DNA of 64,000 nt from Parvicella sp964387945 (GTDB taxonomy: Bacteria > Bacteroidota > Bacteroidia > Flavobacteriales_D > Parvicellaceae), in contig CAYLYX010000009.1 of the NCBI GenBank assembly GCA_964387945.1, positions 1 to 64,000 of the forward strand, given 5' to 3'. Position numbers and translations under genes: made by a program. The notes beneath the pieces were generated by a model. It was not told the DNA's origin. It saw only the letters and a list, made by a program, of their open reading frames with translations, and searched no databases. This document shows, one piece after another, positions 1 to 9,200 of the stretch. The first letter of the stretch is position 1. Each line of letters begins with the position of its first letter.

Positions 1-99
1 TACGTAAATGATTTTTCCTTGACTATCAAAGTACTGATACACCCCAGGTGTTTTTGGCAGGGTTTTGATCTTTTCTTTGAGTAAGTCAGGTGTGTTCAT
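1..99 (-). CDS. uvrC: UvrC, excinuclease ABC subunit C (5' end only)
   Basis: Only the first 33 codons are present; the gene runs off the left edge. The peptide starts MNTPDLLKEKIKTLPKTPGV and continues YQYFDSQGKIIYV, which matches the start of the UvrC GIY-YIG nuclease domain (the PGVY and IIYV elements). UvrC makes both incisions around DNA lesions in nucleotide excision repair together with UvrA and UvrB. The ATG at 99 is chosen because family members start a few residues before LPxxPGVY. A perfect -7 box (TAAATTTG, 105-112) ends only 5 nt before this ATG, so the mRNA may be leaderless. It is divergent from clpP. Confidence 0.88.
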   Translation of the reverse strand, partial: MNTPDLLKEKIKTLPKTPGVYQYFDSQGKIIYV

Positions 100-104
100 C
101 AGCA

Positions 105-112
105 CAAATTTA
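105..112 (-). promoter_or_regulatory. -7 box of uvrC (TAAATTTG)
   Basis: Read on the minus strand this is a perfect match to the Bacteroidota primary sigma -7 consensus TAnnTTTG. Five nucleotides separate it from the uvrC ATG, which would put the transcription start at or next to the start codon. No convincing -33 TTG element was found. Confidence 0.45.
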
Positions 113-282
113 TTTGTATTTTCATAAAACACACCATTTGCACCACTGTCATTCTTAACAACGGAAGTCTAGAAGGTCTTTGCTGAGGTATTCAAAACTG
201 CATTGTCAATTATTTCTTTAAGTTGGTTCTCCACTATTCTTATAAAATAATACCTTTAACACTCAAACAAAAACGAAACAAT

Positions 283-978
283 ATGAACGAATTCGATCCG
301 AAGGAATTTCAAAAGTACGCTACCAAGCACGCTGGAATTTCATCTACAACCATGCATAAATACATGTCTGCCATCAGTAAAGTACCGGTGGGAATGACGC
401 CAAATATCATTGAGGAAAGACAAATGAATGTGGCCATCATGGATGTTTTCTCGAGACTGATGATGGATAGAATCATCTTTTTGGGAACAGGTATTGACGA
501 TTATGTAGCCAACATTATTACCGCTCAATTGCTCTTCTTGGAGTCGATGGATGCAAAAAAAGACATTCAGATTTATATCAACTCTCCTGGAGGAAGTGTT
601 TATGCTGGATTAGGAATTTATGACACCATGCAGTTCGTAGGTCCTGACGTAGCCACGATTTGTACTGGAATGGCAGCTTCTATGGGAGCGGTATTGCTAT
701 GTGCGGGGGCAGACGGAAAACGTACAGGATTACCTCATTCTAGAGTAATGATTCACCAACCGTTAGGAGGTGCTCAAGGGCAAGCTTCTGATATTGAAAT
801 CACCTTCAAAGAAATCCAGAAGTTGAAACAAGAGTTGTATGAAATCATTGCACTACACTCCGGACAGAAATACGAGAAAGTTTGGGAAGATTCAGACAGA
901 GATTACTGGATGAAAGCTGAAGAGGCAAAAGACTACGGAATGATTGATGAAGTTTTAGCAAGACCAGCTAAGAAGTAA
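283..978 (+). CDS. clpP: ATP-dependent Clp protease proteolytic subunit
   Basis: This is the barrel-shaped serine peptidase that degrades substrates unfolded by ClpX (encoded just downstream) in the cytoplasm. The 231-aa product has the nucleophile Ser133 in GMAASMG, catalytic His158 in MIHQPLGG, and the acid in SDRDYW near residue 207. The oligomerisation region and the INSPGGSVYAG strand are intact. The N-terminal extension of about 30 residues before the core is usual for Bacteroidota ClpP. The ATG at 283 is preferred over an upstream TTG at 223, whose added residues do not look like ClpP. A hairpin terminator follows at 1001, so clpP and clpX may be separate transcription units. Confidence 0.95.
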   Translation: MNEFDPKEFQKYATKHAGISSTTMHKYMSAISKVPVGMTPNIIEERQMNVAIMDVFSRLMMDRIIFLGTGIDDYVANIITAQLLFLESMDAKKDIQIYINSPGGSVYAGLGIYDTMQFVGPDVATICTGMAASMGAVLLCAGADGKRTGLPHSRVMIHQPLGGAQGQASDIEITFKEIQKLKQELYEIIALHSGQKYEKVWEDSDRDYWMKAEEAKDYGMIDEVLARPAKK

Positions 979-1000
979 GCATCATTCATCGATAGAACTC

Positions 1001-1040
1001 AGCCCTTTTTATCCTTTTTTGAGGATTTAAAGGGCTTTTT
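1001..1040 (+). terminator. Rho-independent terminator after clpP
   Basis: The inverted repeat AGCCCTTT (1001-1008) / AAAGGGCT (1029-1036), with an inner ATCC/GGAT pair, is followed by a run of T. It lies 23 bp after the clpP stop codon. Confidence 0.8.
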
Positions 1041-1125
1041 CTTGCGATAACCCTAATTAATCAACCGTTCGTACAATACCCACCAGATTTACAATCCAAA
1101 AATAGCTTTGAATCGATTTTTTTTC

Positions 1126-1133
1126 TAAATTTG
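1126..1133 (+). promoter_or_regulatory. -7 box upstream of a possible small RNA
   Basis: TAAATTTG is a perfect TAnnTTTG match. TTTG at 1107-1110 could serve as a -33 element, but the 15-nt spacing is shorter than the usual 17-23. Initiation would be near 1138-1140, about 60 nt before a strong terminator-like hairpin. Confidence 0.4.
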
Positions 1134-1138
1134 AAGTA

Positions 1139-1204
1139 ACAACAACACTACAACAACTACCATTACCGCTCCGTTCTGTTTTTCCGAATAGAGCGGTTTT
1201 TTTG
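1139..1204 (+). ncRNA. Candidate short RNA or attenuated leader between clpP and clpX
   Basis: Downstream of the -7 box at 1126 lies an A/C-rich stretch with almost no G (1139-1164). It is followed by a hairpin, ACCGCTC (1165-1171) with GAGCGGT (1191-1197), and a run of seven T. A promoter, about 65 nt of transcript and an intrinsic terminator are the layout of a small RNA. It could instead be an attenuator in a long clpX leader, with the T-run ending transcription ahead of clpX's own promoter. No open reading frame fits. I do not recognise it as a known RNA family. Confidence 0.35.
1165..1204 (+). terminator. Intrinsic terminator upstream of clpX
   Basis: A 7-bp GC-rich stem (ACCGCTC/GAGCGGT) with a 19-nt loop is followed by TTTTTTT. 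It lies in front of clpX and well after the clpP terminator, so it does not simply end clpP transcription. Confidence 0.6.
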
Positions 1205-1262
1205 TTTCGGAACTTAACAAAATCAATTGGTCATTCCTTCTACTATTTCAAGTGAATTACCC

Positions 1263-1270
1263 TATATTTG
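1263..1270 (+). promoter_or_regulatory. -7 box of clpX (TATATTTG)
   Basis: Perfect TAnnTTTG match ending 7 nt before the clpX ATG at 1278. The predicted transcript would have little or no 5' leader. Confidence 0.5.
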
Positions 1271-1277
1271 TCATCCT

Positions 1278-2507
1278 ATGAGTAATAAACAAGATATTAG
1301 ATGTTCGTTTTGTGGACGTCAGAAGAAAGAGGTAGATGTCTTGATCGCAGGTATTACAGGTCATATTTGTGATAGCTGTATTGGTCAGGCAAGTTTGATT
1401 GTGCAGGAAGAGTTCGGGCACTTGGTGAAGGAGGACGCAGAGAAGAACATTCAGTTGATCAAACCCATTGAGATCTTAAATCATTTAAACGAATTTGTAA
1501 TTGGGCAGGATGAAGCCAAAAAGGTACTCTCTGTTGCCGTTTACAATCATTACAAAAGACTTTTACAAGGTAAAGATGAAGACGATATAGACATCGAAAA
1601 ATCGAATGTCATTTTGGTCGGTGAAACTGGTACGGGAAAAACGCTGCTAGCTAAAACCATCGCGAAGTTGCTTAATGTTCCCTTCTGTATTGCCGATGCT
1701 ACGGTACTGACGGAAGCTGGTTATGTGGGTGAAGATGTAGAAAGCATCCTTTCTCGTTTATTGCAAGCTGCAGATTATGATGTAACTGCGGCCGAAAGAG
1801 GAATTGTATTTATTGATGAGATAGATAAAGTTGCCCGTAAAAGTGACAACCCGTCCATTACACGAGATGTTTCTGGGGAAGGTGTTCAGCAGGCAATGCT
1901 GAAACTGTTGGAAGGTTCTGTTGTTTCTGTTCCTCCACAAGGTGGTAGAAAGCATCCCGATCAAAAGATGGTGCAGGTAAATACAAAGAACATCCTCTTT
2001 GTGTGTGGTGGAGCATTTGATGGCATCAAGAAAGTAATTGAAAGAAGAATTAAAACTCAGGCCATTGGGTTTAGTTCGAGCGAAGATCGCGCTGTGGATA
2101 GTGAAAACATCCTTTCTTACGTGAATCAACTGGATATTAAACAATACGGTTTGATTCCAGAGTTGATTGGGCGTTTTCCGGTTTTGACGTACTTGAATCC
2201 ATTGGATAAGAAAACCTTATTGCGTATCCTACAAGAACCTAAAAACGCGCTGGTGAAACAATACAAAAAGCTGTTTAAAATTGATGGCATTGAGTTGGAG
2301 TTGACACCTGAGGTATTGGAGTTTGTGGTTGAAAAAGCGGTTGAGCTAAAACTAGGAGCAAGAGGTCTTCGATCAATTTGTGAAGCGATCCTCACCGATG
2401 CTATGTTTGAAGGTCCTTCGTTAGAAACGAAAAGCTTTAGCGTTGATCTGGCCTATGCCAAAGAGAAATTCGGTAAATCTAAAATCAGCAAGCTAAAAGT
2501 AGCGTAA
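1278..2507 (+). CDS. clpX: ClpX, ATP-dependent unfoldase subunit of ClpXP
   Basis: ClpX is the AAA+ hexamer that recognises, unfolds and feeds tagged proteins into ClpP. The 409-aa product begins with the treble-clef zinc-binding domain (CSFCGRQ ... CDSCI). It then has Walker A GETGTGKT, the pore loop GYVGEDV, Walker B VFIDEIDK, the ClpP-contacting IGF loop (TQAIGFSS), and sensor 2 in LGARGLRS. The start is the ATG at 1278, directly before SNKQDIRCSFC; an upstream TTG would precede the -7 box at 1263. Its stop is one base before the menC ATG, so clpX, menC and menE are probably co-transcribed. Confidence 0.96.
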   Translation: MSNKQDIRCSFCGRQKKEVDVLIAGITGHICDSCIGQASLIVQEEFGHLVKEDAEKNIQLIKPIEILNHLNEFVIGQDEAKKVLSVAVYNHYKRLLQGKDEDDIDIEKSNVILVGETGTGKTLLAKTIAKLLNVPFCIADATVLTEAGYVGEDVESILSRLLQAADYDVTAAERGIVFIDEIDKVARKSDNPSITRDVSGEGVQQAMLKLLEGSVVSVPPQGGRKHPDQKMVQVNTKNILFVCGGAFDGIKKVIERRIKTQAIGFSSSEDRAVDSENILSYVNQLDIKQYGLIPELIGRFPVLTYLNPLDKKTLLRILQEPKNALVKQYKKLFKIDGIELELTPEVLEFVVEKAVELKLGARGLRSICEAILTDAMFEGPSLETKSFSVDLAYAKEKFGKSKISKLKVA

Positions 2508-2508
2508 G

Positions 2509-3558
2509 ATGTTACGGGCTTCCTATGTGAAATATCCGCTAGAGTTTAAACAACCGAGCGGTACATCCCGTGGAATTTTAACCACTAAAAATAGTTGGCT
2601 CCTCAAAGTTTATGATGATGCGAACCCTGCAATCTTTGGTTTGGGAGAAGCGTCCATCATCGAAAACTTAAGCATTGACAACCCGCATCAGCTTGAAAAA
2701 ATGCTCGATTGGGTGGTTGCGCACATTCATGAGCCCTACGACACCATCCTGGCTCATTTGGCAGCCTTCCCCTCTCTGCAAATGGCGGTAGAGATGGCCT
2801 TCCTCGATCTTAAAATTGGTGGCGAAAGGATTTGGTTTAGAAGTCCGATTGTGAAACAGCAAGTACCGATCAAAATAAACGGTCTTATTTGGATGGGCGA
2901 ACCCAATTTCATGTTGGAGCAAATTGAAAACAAACTGAAACAAGGTTTTTCGTGCCTTAAAATGAAAATTGGAGCCATCAATTTTAATCAGGAATTGGAG
3001 ATTCTTACTTCCATAAGAAAGCGATTTGACGAGCACGACCTAGAACTTCGTGTAGATGCCAACGGTGCGTTCTCTTCTTCTGAAGCGATGGACAAACTAG
3101 AACAACTGGCTGCATTGGATTTGCACTCGATCGAGCAGCCCATCAAACAAAACCAAATCGATGAAATGGCAGCATTGTGTGCTGCTACTCCGCTTCCCAT
3201 CGCGCTGGATGAAGAATTGATTGGGGTGAGAACATTAGAAGCCAAAACGGAACTACTCGAAAAAATTAATCCGCAATACATTATCCTAAAACCAAGTTTG
3301 TTAGGTGGGTTTAAAGCGACACATGAGTGGATTCAGATAGCGGGTGAACTAAGTATTCCGTGGTGGATTACCTCTGCCTTGGAAAGTAATGTTGGATTGG
3401 CTGCCATCGCGCAGTTTACCTCTCAATTCTATAACCCGCTTCCGCAAGGGTTGGGAACTGGACAGTTATATACCAACAATTTGTCTTCACCCCTCACACT
3501 TAAAGGAGAGTTACTCTTTCAGGACAGTTCCAGCTCATGGAAAATTCCAAATTTTTAA
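2509..3558 (+). CDS. menC: o-Succinylbenzoate synthase (enolase superfamily)
   Basis: MenC dehydrates SHCHC to o-succinylbenzoate in menaquinone synthesis. The 349-aa protein shows the enolase-superfamily barrel ligands in order: LKMKIG (catalytic Lys), RVDANG, SIEQP and ALDEEL (metal-binding acids), and ILKPSLLGG (second catalytic Lys). The late TSALESNVG motif is typical of OSB synthases. Related enzymes such as dipeptide epimerases share the barrel. The adjacent menE, 3 bp downstream, decides the call. The ATG lies 1 bp after the clpX stop, which suggests translational coupling. Confidence 0.88.
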   Translation: MLRASYVKYPLEFKQPSGTSRGILTTKNSWLLKVYDDANPAIFGLGEASIIENLSIDNPHQLEKMLDWVVAHIHEPYDTILAHLAAFPSLQMAVEMAFLDLKIGGERIWFRSPIVKQQVPIKINGLIWMGEPNFMLEQIENKLKQGFSCLKMKIGAINFNQELEILTSIRKRFDEHDLELRVDANGAFSSSEAMDKLEQLAALDLHSIEQPIKQNQIDEMAALCAATPLPIALDEELIGVRTLEAKTELLEKINPQYIILKPSLLGGFKATHEWIQIAGELSIPWWITSALESNVGLAAIAQFTSQFYNPLPQGLGTGQLYTNNLSSPLTLKGELLFQDSSSSWKIPNF

Positions 3559-3561
3559 GCA

Positions 3562-4596
3562 ATGCGAATTTCCTTTATCGATAACAATGAGGTGCTGGAG
3601 ATGGATCGACAACCTCCCCAAGTGCTCGACAACTATGACGAAGCCATCGTTCCCTTTCTTAATGAGTACTTCGGTGACTCGGATCACATTTCAGTGAGCA
3701 CCTCAGGTTCTACTGGTAAACCAAAGAACATTACCTTAGAAAAAAGCAAAATGAAGGCCAGCGCAAAAGCTACGCTGTCCCATTTTAATCTAACGGAGAA
3801 GCAGACCATCTTATTATGTTTGCCCACGCAATTCATAGCTGGAAAAATGATCTGGGTGAGAGCGCTAGAAGGAGGTCTCAATGTTTTGGTTGCAAAGCCC
3901 AGTTCAAACCCCATCCGAGAACTCAACTCAAAAGTAGACTTCGCTGCCATGACACCGCATCAAGTGAGTGTTTGTCTGGAAGAAAATCCTGAAAAATTTG
4001 ACCTCATCGATCAGTTGATCATTGGTGGTGGTACGGTAAGTAACCAATTGCGCACTCAACTTCAAGCGCTAAAAACAATGTGCTATGCTACCTATGGAAT
4101 GACCGAAACCATTACGCATGTAGCCGTTATGAAGCTAAACGGTGCAGATCAGTCGGAATACTACCAAGCTGTTGGGTCAACCACTTTCGAACTTGGTTCG
4201 CGAGAGAACTTGATCATTCATGCACCTCATCTTTCGGAGGACAAAATCGAAACACAAGATGTGGCTCACCTCATCGATTCAACGACCTTTGAATGGCTTG
4301 GCCGATTAGATTTTGTGATCAACTCAGGAGGTGTAAAATTGTTCCCGGAGCAAATCGAAAAAAAATTGGAAAACGTCCTCAAATCCAACTTCTTTGTTTG
4401 GAAAAAGCCAGATGAACGACTTGGCGAAAAACTGATTTTGGTCGTAGAAGGAAAAAAAAATCAATTACCTGATTTGTCAACTGTTTTAGATCGTTTGGAA
4501 TTGCCAAAAGAAATTTGGTTTGTCGATCAATTTACGGTGACTAAAAATGGTAAGTTAGACCGAAATCGTTCGTTCCAATCTGCTCAAATTAGTTGA
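3562..4596 (+). CDS. menE: o-Succinylbenzoate-CoA ligase (short form)
   Basis: This adenylate-forming enzyme activates o-succinylbenzoate with ATP and CoA. The 344-aa protein has the phosphate loop STSGSTGKPK near residue 48, the adenine-binding YATYGMTET, and the hinge GRLDFVINSGGVKLFPEQIE. A C-terminal lysine segment (TKNGKLDRN) supplies the catalytic Lys. The protein lacks most of the usual 100-residue N-terminal part of MenE, a shortening I recall as common in Bacteroidota. It is paired with menC. Its 3' end overlaps the convergent methyltransferase gene by 8 bp. Confidence 0.87.
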   Translation: MRISFIDNNEVLEMDRQPPQVLDNYDEAIVPFLNEYFGDSDHISVSTSGSTGKPKNITLEKSKMKASAKATLSHFNLTEKQTILLCLPTQFIAGKMIWVRALEGGLNVLVAKPSSNPIRELNSKVDFAAMTPHQVSVCLEENPEKFDLIDQLIIGGGTVSNQLRTQLQALKTMCYATYGMTETITHVAVMKLNGADQSEYYQAVGSTTFELGSRENLIIHAPHLSEDKIETQDVAHLIDSTTFEWLGRLDFVINSGGVKLFPEQIEKKLENVLKSNFFVWKKPDERLGEKLILVVEGKKNQLPDLSTVLDRLELPKEIWFVDQFTVTKNGKLDRNRSFQSAQIS

Positions 4597-5155
4597 TACC
4601 GTAAACCCAGAAAGGAGGCATATTCCAGGGCTCCATGTTTTTCTTTTCAATCGGCATTTCTTTGTACACCTTCTTCATAATGGGTGGCATATAGGTGAAA
4701 AAACGATAGATGGTTCCTTCTGCCGTAAAATCCATGATGGTTTGATCTACTTTTTCTTTGATCTCTCCTTTTAAAAATGGCAAACCAGATACAATCAAGT
4801 CAACTTTTTGGAATCCATGTTTTTGAAGCACATCTTTTAATAAATGCGCACTCGTGTTCTCCAAAATAATTCGATCACCAAACTTGCGCTTTAATATGTC
4901 TAGATAAGATGCTTCCAGCTCAATGACGACAATCTTAGTGCTTGGTTTTGCCTGAGCAATGATTTCCCGAGTAAAAACGCCACTTCCTGGCCCTAACTCT
5001 ACAATTACATCCACCTGTTCAAAATCAATTCCTTTCAACATCGCCTTTGTTGCTGCCTTCGAACTTGGAATCACAGAAGCATTCCGAGTTGGGTTTTTGA
5101 TGAAGTTTTTTAAAAAAAGTGCTTTTTCTGATTTTACATTGTCCTCTTGACGCAT
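4589..5155 (-). CDS. PmtA-like SAM-dependent methyltransferase (possible phospholipid N-methyltransferase)
   Basis: The 188-aa protein carries class I SAM-binding motif I (VIVELGPGSGVFT) and acidic motif II (VVIELEASYL). Before these is the conserved entry NASVIPSSKAATKAM, which resembles the PmtA/COG3963 family that methylates phosphatidylethanolamine head groups. KsgA-type rRNA methylases share motif I but not this N-terminus. The ATG at 5155 is preferred to one at 5218, because family members start close to FLKNFIKNP and a near-consensus -7 box (GATCTTTG, 5174-5181) lies between the two ATGs. The exact substrate cannot be read from sequence. Confidence 0.68.
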   Translation of the reverse strand: MRQEDNVKSEKALFLKNFIKNPTRNASVIPSSKAATKAMLKGIDFEQVDVIVELGPGSGVFTREIIAQAKPSTKIVVIELEASYLDILKRKFGDRIILENTSAHLLKDVLQKHGFQKVDLIVSGLPFLKGEIKEKVDQTIMDFTAEGTIYRFFTYMPPIMKKVYKEMPIEKKNMEPWNMPPFWVYGIN

Positions 5156-5296
5156 CACTATCCATTTTACATCGCAAAGATCGTTAAGTGGTGTTTTTTG
5201 AAGATTAATCGAATTCAATATGTACGTAAAGAAAATGTTAGGATTAAATGAAGTACCTCATTTGAACCCTTCAACCACACGGATGTACTGTATGAT

Positions 5297-5794
5297 ATGA
5301 AAACAATACTATCATTGATTGCAGTTCTGATTGGTTTGGGACTCTACGGGCAAGGAGTTTTTACGGTATCTGGCAAAGTTCAGTTGGTATCCTACTATCA
5401 GGGAGGTGCTCCCTTACCTCCAGAAATGATGTCACCTAAGCCTTTGCCCAATACAAAGCTTTATGTTGTTCAGTACTACGGTGCAGAGGAGAAAACGAAG
5501 GTAGTATCGTCCATTACCAGTGATAAAAATGGAGATTATGAAGTGAAATTACCTCCGGGTCAGTATGGTTTTGTGCTGAGCAAGGATGAAGTGAACACTG
5601 GGATTTACCTTCCCGGGATGAAAGTGACTAAGAAGGATTCTACCGTAAATGTGAACGACTTGTTGAATGCAGGTGAAGCACATCAGGATTACTGGATACT
5701 TAGCACAAATGGTCCTTTTGAAGTTGTCAATAAAGATCTCTATAACGTTGATCTTACCCATTATAACGTTACGATTTGCTATATGTGTCCTTAG
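5297..5794 (+). CDS. Secreted protein with a carboxypeptidase-regulatory-like beta domain
   Basis: The 165-aa protein has a clear signal peptide (residues 1-19, ending LGLYGQ). A single Ig-like fold follows, with the SDKNGDYEVKLPPGQYGF pattern typical of carboxypeptidase regulatory-like or CNA-B domains. There is no lipobox and no T9SS sorting domain, so it is probably periplasmic or surface-attached by another route. The last residues (TICYMCP) contain two cysteines spaced CYMC. It stands alone between the methyltransferase and the interrupted metalloprotease. The function is unknown. Confidence 0.6.
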   Translation: MKTILSLIAVLIGLGLYGQGVFTVSGKVQLVSYYQGGAPLPPEMMSPKPLPNTKLYVVQYYGAEEKTKVVSSITSDKNGDYEVKLPPGQYGFVLSKDEVNTGIYLPGMKVTKKDSTVNVNDLLNAGEAHQDYWILSTNGPFEVVNKDLYNVDLTHYNVTICYMCP

Positions 5795-6053
5795 TGGTTT
5801 AGGCTATAGCTAGAATAATATTGGGTCGTTATCTCTCAATTTGATACCGAATACTCAATATTTTGGCAGTACAGTAAATTTCGAATAATAATTTTGGTGA
5901 TTAAGTTTCGTTTTTCTAATTTTCTGGTGTGAGAGGATGATCTTGTATAGGAAAAACGAGCCAAATTATGCCCCAAGGTATCTGAAGTCATTTTAAGAAG
6001 TAACCTTCCACGTTTTAGAAATTATTTTTAGTAATTAAATAGCAAGGAATATT
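5795..6053 (+). other. Intergenic region ahead of the interrupted metalloprotease
   Basis: AT-rich and without a convincing reading frame. A perfect -7 box (TAATTTTG, 5889-5896) lies about 160 nt before the ATG at 6054, so a long leader is possible. No clear terminator hairpin for the 5297-5794 gene was found. Confidence 0.4.
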
Positions 6054-6233
6054 ATGAGAAAAACACTAATAAATATCGCGATAGTAATTGGTTTTATGAT
6101 CCCTTCGCTTTCAAACAGCCAAACACCTTTGGTTCAGTGCTTTATGCCCGACACAATTGTAAGCCAAGAAAAGGGGCTTTGCGAAATACAAGAAACGATT
6201 AACCTGTCATGTGCTCACGAGAGTATCTCTTAA
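6054..6233 (+). pseudogene. 5' fragment of the metalloprotease gene: signal peptide cut off by an in-frame TAA
   Basis: Starting at ATG 6054, 59 codons encode a good signal peptide (MRKTLINIAIVIGFMIPSLS followed by NSQTP) and a cysteine-containing stretch. They end at TAA 6231-6233. The same frame then runs on (SSNNIDYIPSLNTPIKVIRL) straight into the metalloprotease domain. In related secreted M43-type proteases, a signal peptide is followed by a short cysteine-containing pre-region and a YIP element before the first strand. The two parts therefore read as one gene broken by a single nonsense codon. A sequencing error, a genuine pseudogene and readthrough all remain possible. Confidence 0.7.
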
Positions 6234-6263
6234 AGCTCAAATAACATTGATTATATTCCTTCA

Positions 6264-9200
6264 TTGAATACCCCGATTAAAGTCATAAGGCTGAATTTCC
6301 ATATTGTTCAAAAATCAGATGGTACGGGAAATTTTCAGCAGAATGACGCTCAGCACATGGCTCATTTAAACAATATTGAAAACTATCTTAACAACATGGT
6401 GTCTAATTTACAACAACCTGTCTGTGGAGGCCCTGTGCCAAGTGCAGGATACATCCAAGATGCTAGAATCAGGTTTAAAGTCATGGGCGTCTATTTTTGG
6501 CAGGATGATATTGGTTGGGATAATAATGGGTCTAGTGCAAGCTTGTATAACTTTAACAATTATGCCGTGGATCCTGAACACTCTCTAAATGTGTTTTTCT
6601 ATGGTCACAACTTGCCTGGAGGATTTGGGGGAAGAGGACAAGGTCTTTTAGGAGAATGCACAAATGTTGTAACCTTACAAAACTTATACACTTATTATGA
6701 AAATGACCCTCCTGGAACTCAAGATCCTTTGGGAGGCAAACCATGGGTCACACACCCTTTAATATTGCATGAAATAGGACATTGTCTCGGATTAAGACAT
6801 TCGTACTCCTCAAATTCTCAGTTTTCGGATAAACCGTTTGAAACTCAATGCAATTTTAGTGACCCAAATACGACAACCAATTGCTCCAACAATGTTATGG
6901 GATATTCTAGCGACAAATTATACCTATCTCCTGAACAAATTGGTCATGTCCATCAGTTAATTTCTGGAGGATGGCGAGGAAAACTTGTGGAATCATGCAC
7001 TTACAGTGCAAATGAAACAGTTTATCACTCCTCAGGGACAACTATCACTTGGAATTACGCAAAAGTAATTGGAGGTGATTTAATTATAAGTAATAACTCG
7101 ACTTTGATAGTTAAATGCAAGGTTTCTATGCCAGATTTTGGAAAGGTAGTTGTTGAACCAGGAAGTAGGCTAATAATAGATGGGGGTGCCTTTGTAAATA
7201 ATTGCGATGGTATGTGGCTCGGAATTGATGTACAAGGAAATAGAAACACCTATCAAAATCCTCTTTACCAAGGTGTTGTAGAGATGAAGAATGGGGCTAT
7301 TATAGAATATGCCAGAAACGGTATCAGAACTATTGGAACTGATGGAAACGACAATAAAGATTGGTCAAAAACAGGAGGGATTGTTCGAGTATACGATGGT
7401 ACATTTAGGAATTGTAGGAGAGGTATTGAATTTTTATCGTATCAGAATATAAATGTGCTGGGTAACGAGCAGTCTAATACAAGTTTTATATTGAATGCCA
7501 ACTTTGTAACGGACGAAGAACTACCGAATGGAACTATTCCTTATGCGGGAATAACAATGTTCGAGGTTAGAGGTATACAGATTAGAAACTGCATTTTTGA
7601 AAATACCAGATCAGATCTTGCCACAGTTGAAATTGATGAAAGAGGAAGTGGTATTTATAGTATTGATGCTAACTACAGAGTTTCATCTTCATACGATATC
7701 AATAGTGGTTCGCCTAACCCAGGAACAGAAAACGAATTTCGAGACCTTTATTATGGTGTTTACGCTAGTGGAGGAACTCAATTAAGTGATGTTATAATTA
7801 ATGATAATTCCTTTGACAATTGTGCTTTTGGTGTCGGATTAACGGGTTCAAACTATGGATTAATTGGTAGAAATCAGTTTGAAATTAAAGGAGGAGATGG
7901 CTCTCCTAGCTTATTTGGTTATGGTTTTGGGGTATATACGGAGGGTGCTTATGGTTTTGATATTGAACAGAATACCTTTTCAAGTAAAGATCCAAATGGT
8001 TTGCCAGATCAGGCGATTCACGTTAATCAATCAAGTGATTTTACCTCAGGAAAAGTATACTTGAATAATATCACCAATACAACTTATGGTACGCAAACTA
8101 TTGGTAATAACGGTTTTCTTAAAGTGGATTGTAATACCTATACTAAGGGAGCTATTAGCTCGATAGATATTCACAATGCGGGAGGAGACCTTGCAAATCA
8201 AGGAAGCTGTGGTTCTCTTGCGAAAGATATACCTGCGAATAATCAATTTGTTGGAACGTGTAATGGCACTAACTTGTCTGAAATATACAATAATGGAGAT
8301 CCGCTGTCTTATCGATACCAGACAGCAACACTTAATCCAAGTTGTACGAACCTTGGAACGAATGCAATTCAATGTTTTAATAATCCTAACACTTGTCCTA
8401 CTTCACCGAATCTGGATCTGACAGGAAATGTAAGTAAACCAGTTCGTATTAATCTTGAGAAACAAAAAATTGGTGAAATTAAATTTGAAATTTCATTTAG
8501 TAAAGCCTTGTTGGAAGAAGGAGATGATGATGCTTTGATCTCTGCTATTAATAATCAAAGTGGTGGTCAACTTAAAAACTTGTTAATATCTAAGTCTCCT
8601 TATTTGAGTGATCGTGTTATAATTTCTTATCTACAAAAGCCTCAACAACCAAATGGACATATCAAACAAATTGTCATTGCCAATTCTCCTGTATCTTCTG
8701 ATGTAATGGGTGAGGTTGAAGCTTTGAACTTGCCGAATGGAATCAAGAATCAAATTAACTCTGCTCAAACAGGAATTTCTCCCAGATTAGAGCTAGAGGA
8801 GAATTTGGAATACCTGAACAAAGAAAGATTGTTGTCTATTGACTTCGTTGTTAGAGAATATATTGATTCAAACTGGATTGACAGTGCAATAGTTTTCTTA
8901 AAGGATGAAGGGTCTATAGAGGCTGTTTGTGCTCTTGTTCCACTTGAGATTAAGAAAGATCCCAACAGTGTAATGCAGCATCTAACTATCATTAGAGAAA
9001 AAGCTGATGAAATTGAATTAGAAAAGCCAGAAGCTCCTGAGGTGGATGCAATGAGAGGATTTTGCGATTTCCATGAACTGCTTATTAATGTGAAGTCAAG
9101 GCCTGAAAGCTATTATAGTTTGGGAAAAAATGGAATGGCAAGATTACAAGAGATTGCCAGCTCAAACCTTGCGGTGTCATACAATGCTAAGGCTATACTG

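Noticed and set aside
1758..2144. 128-codon minus-strand frame within clpX
   Set aside because: Antisense to the AAA+ core of clpX; no independent support.
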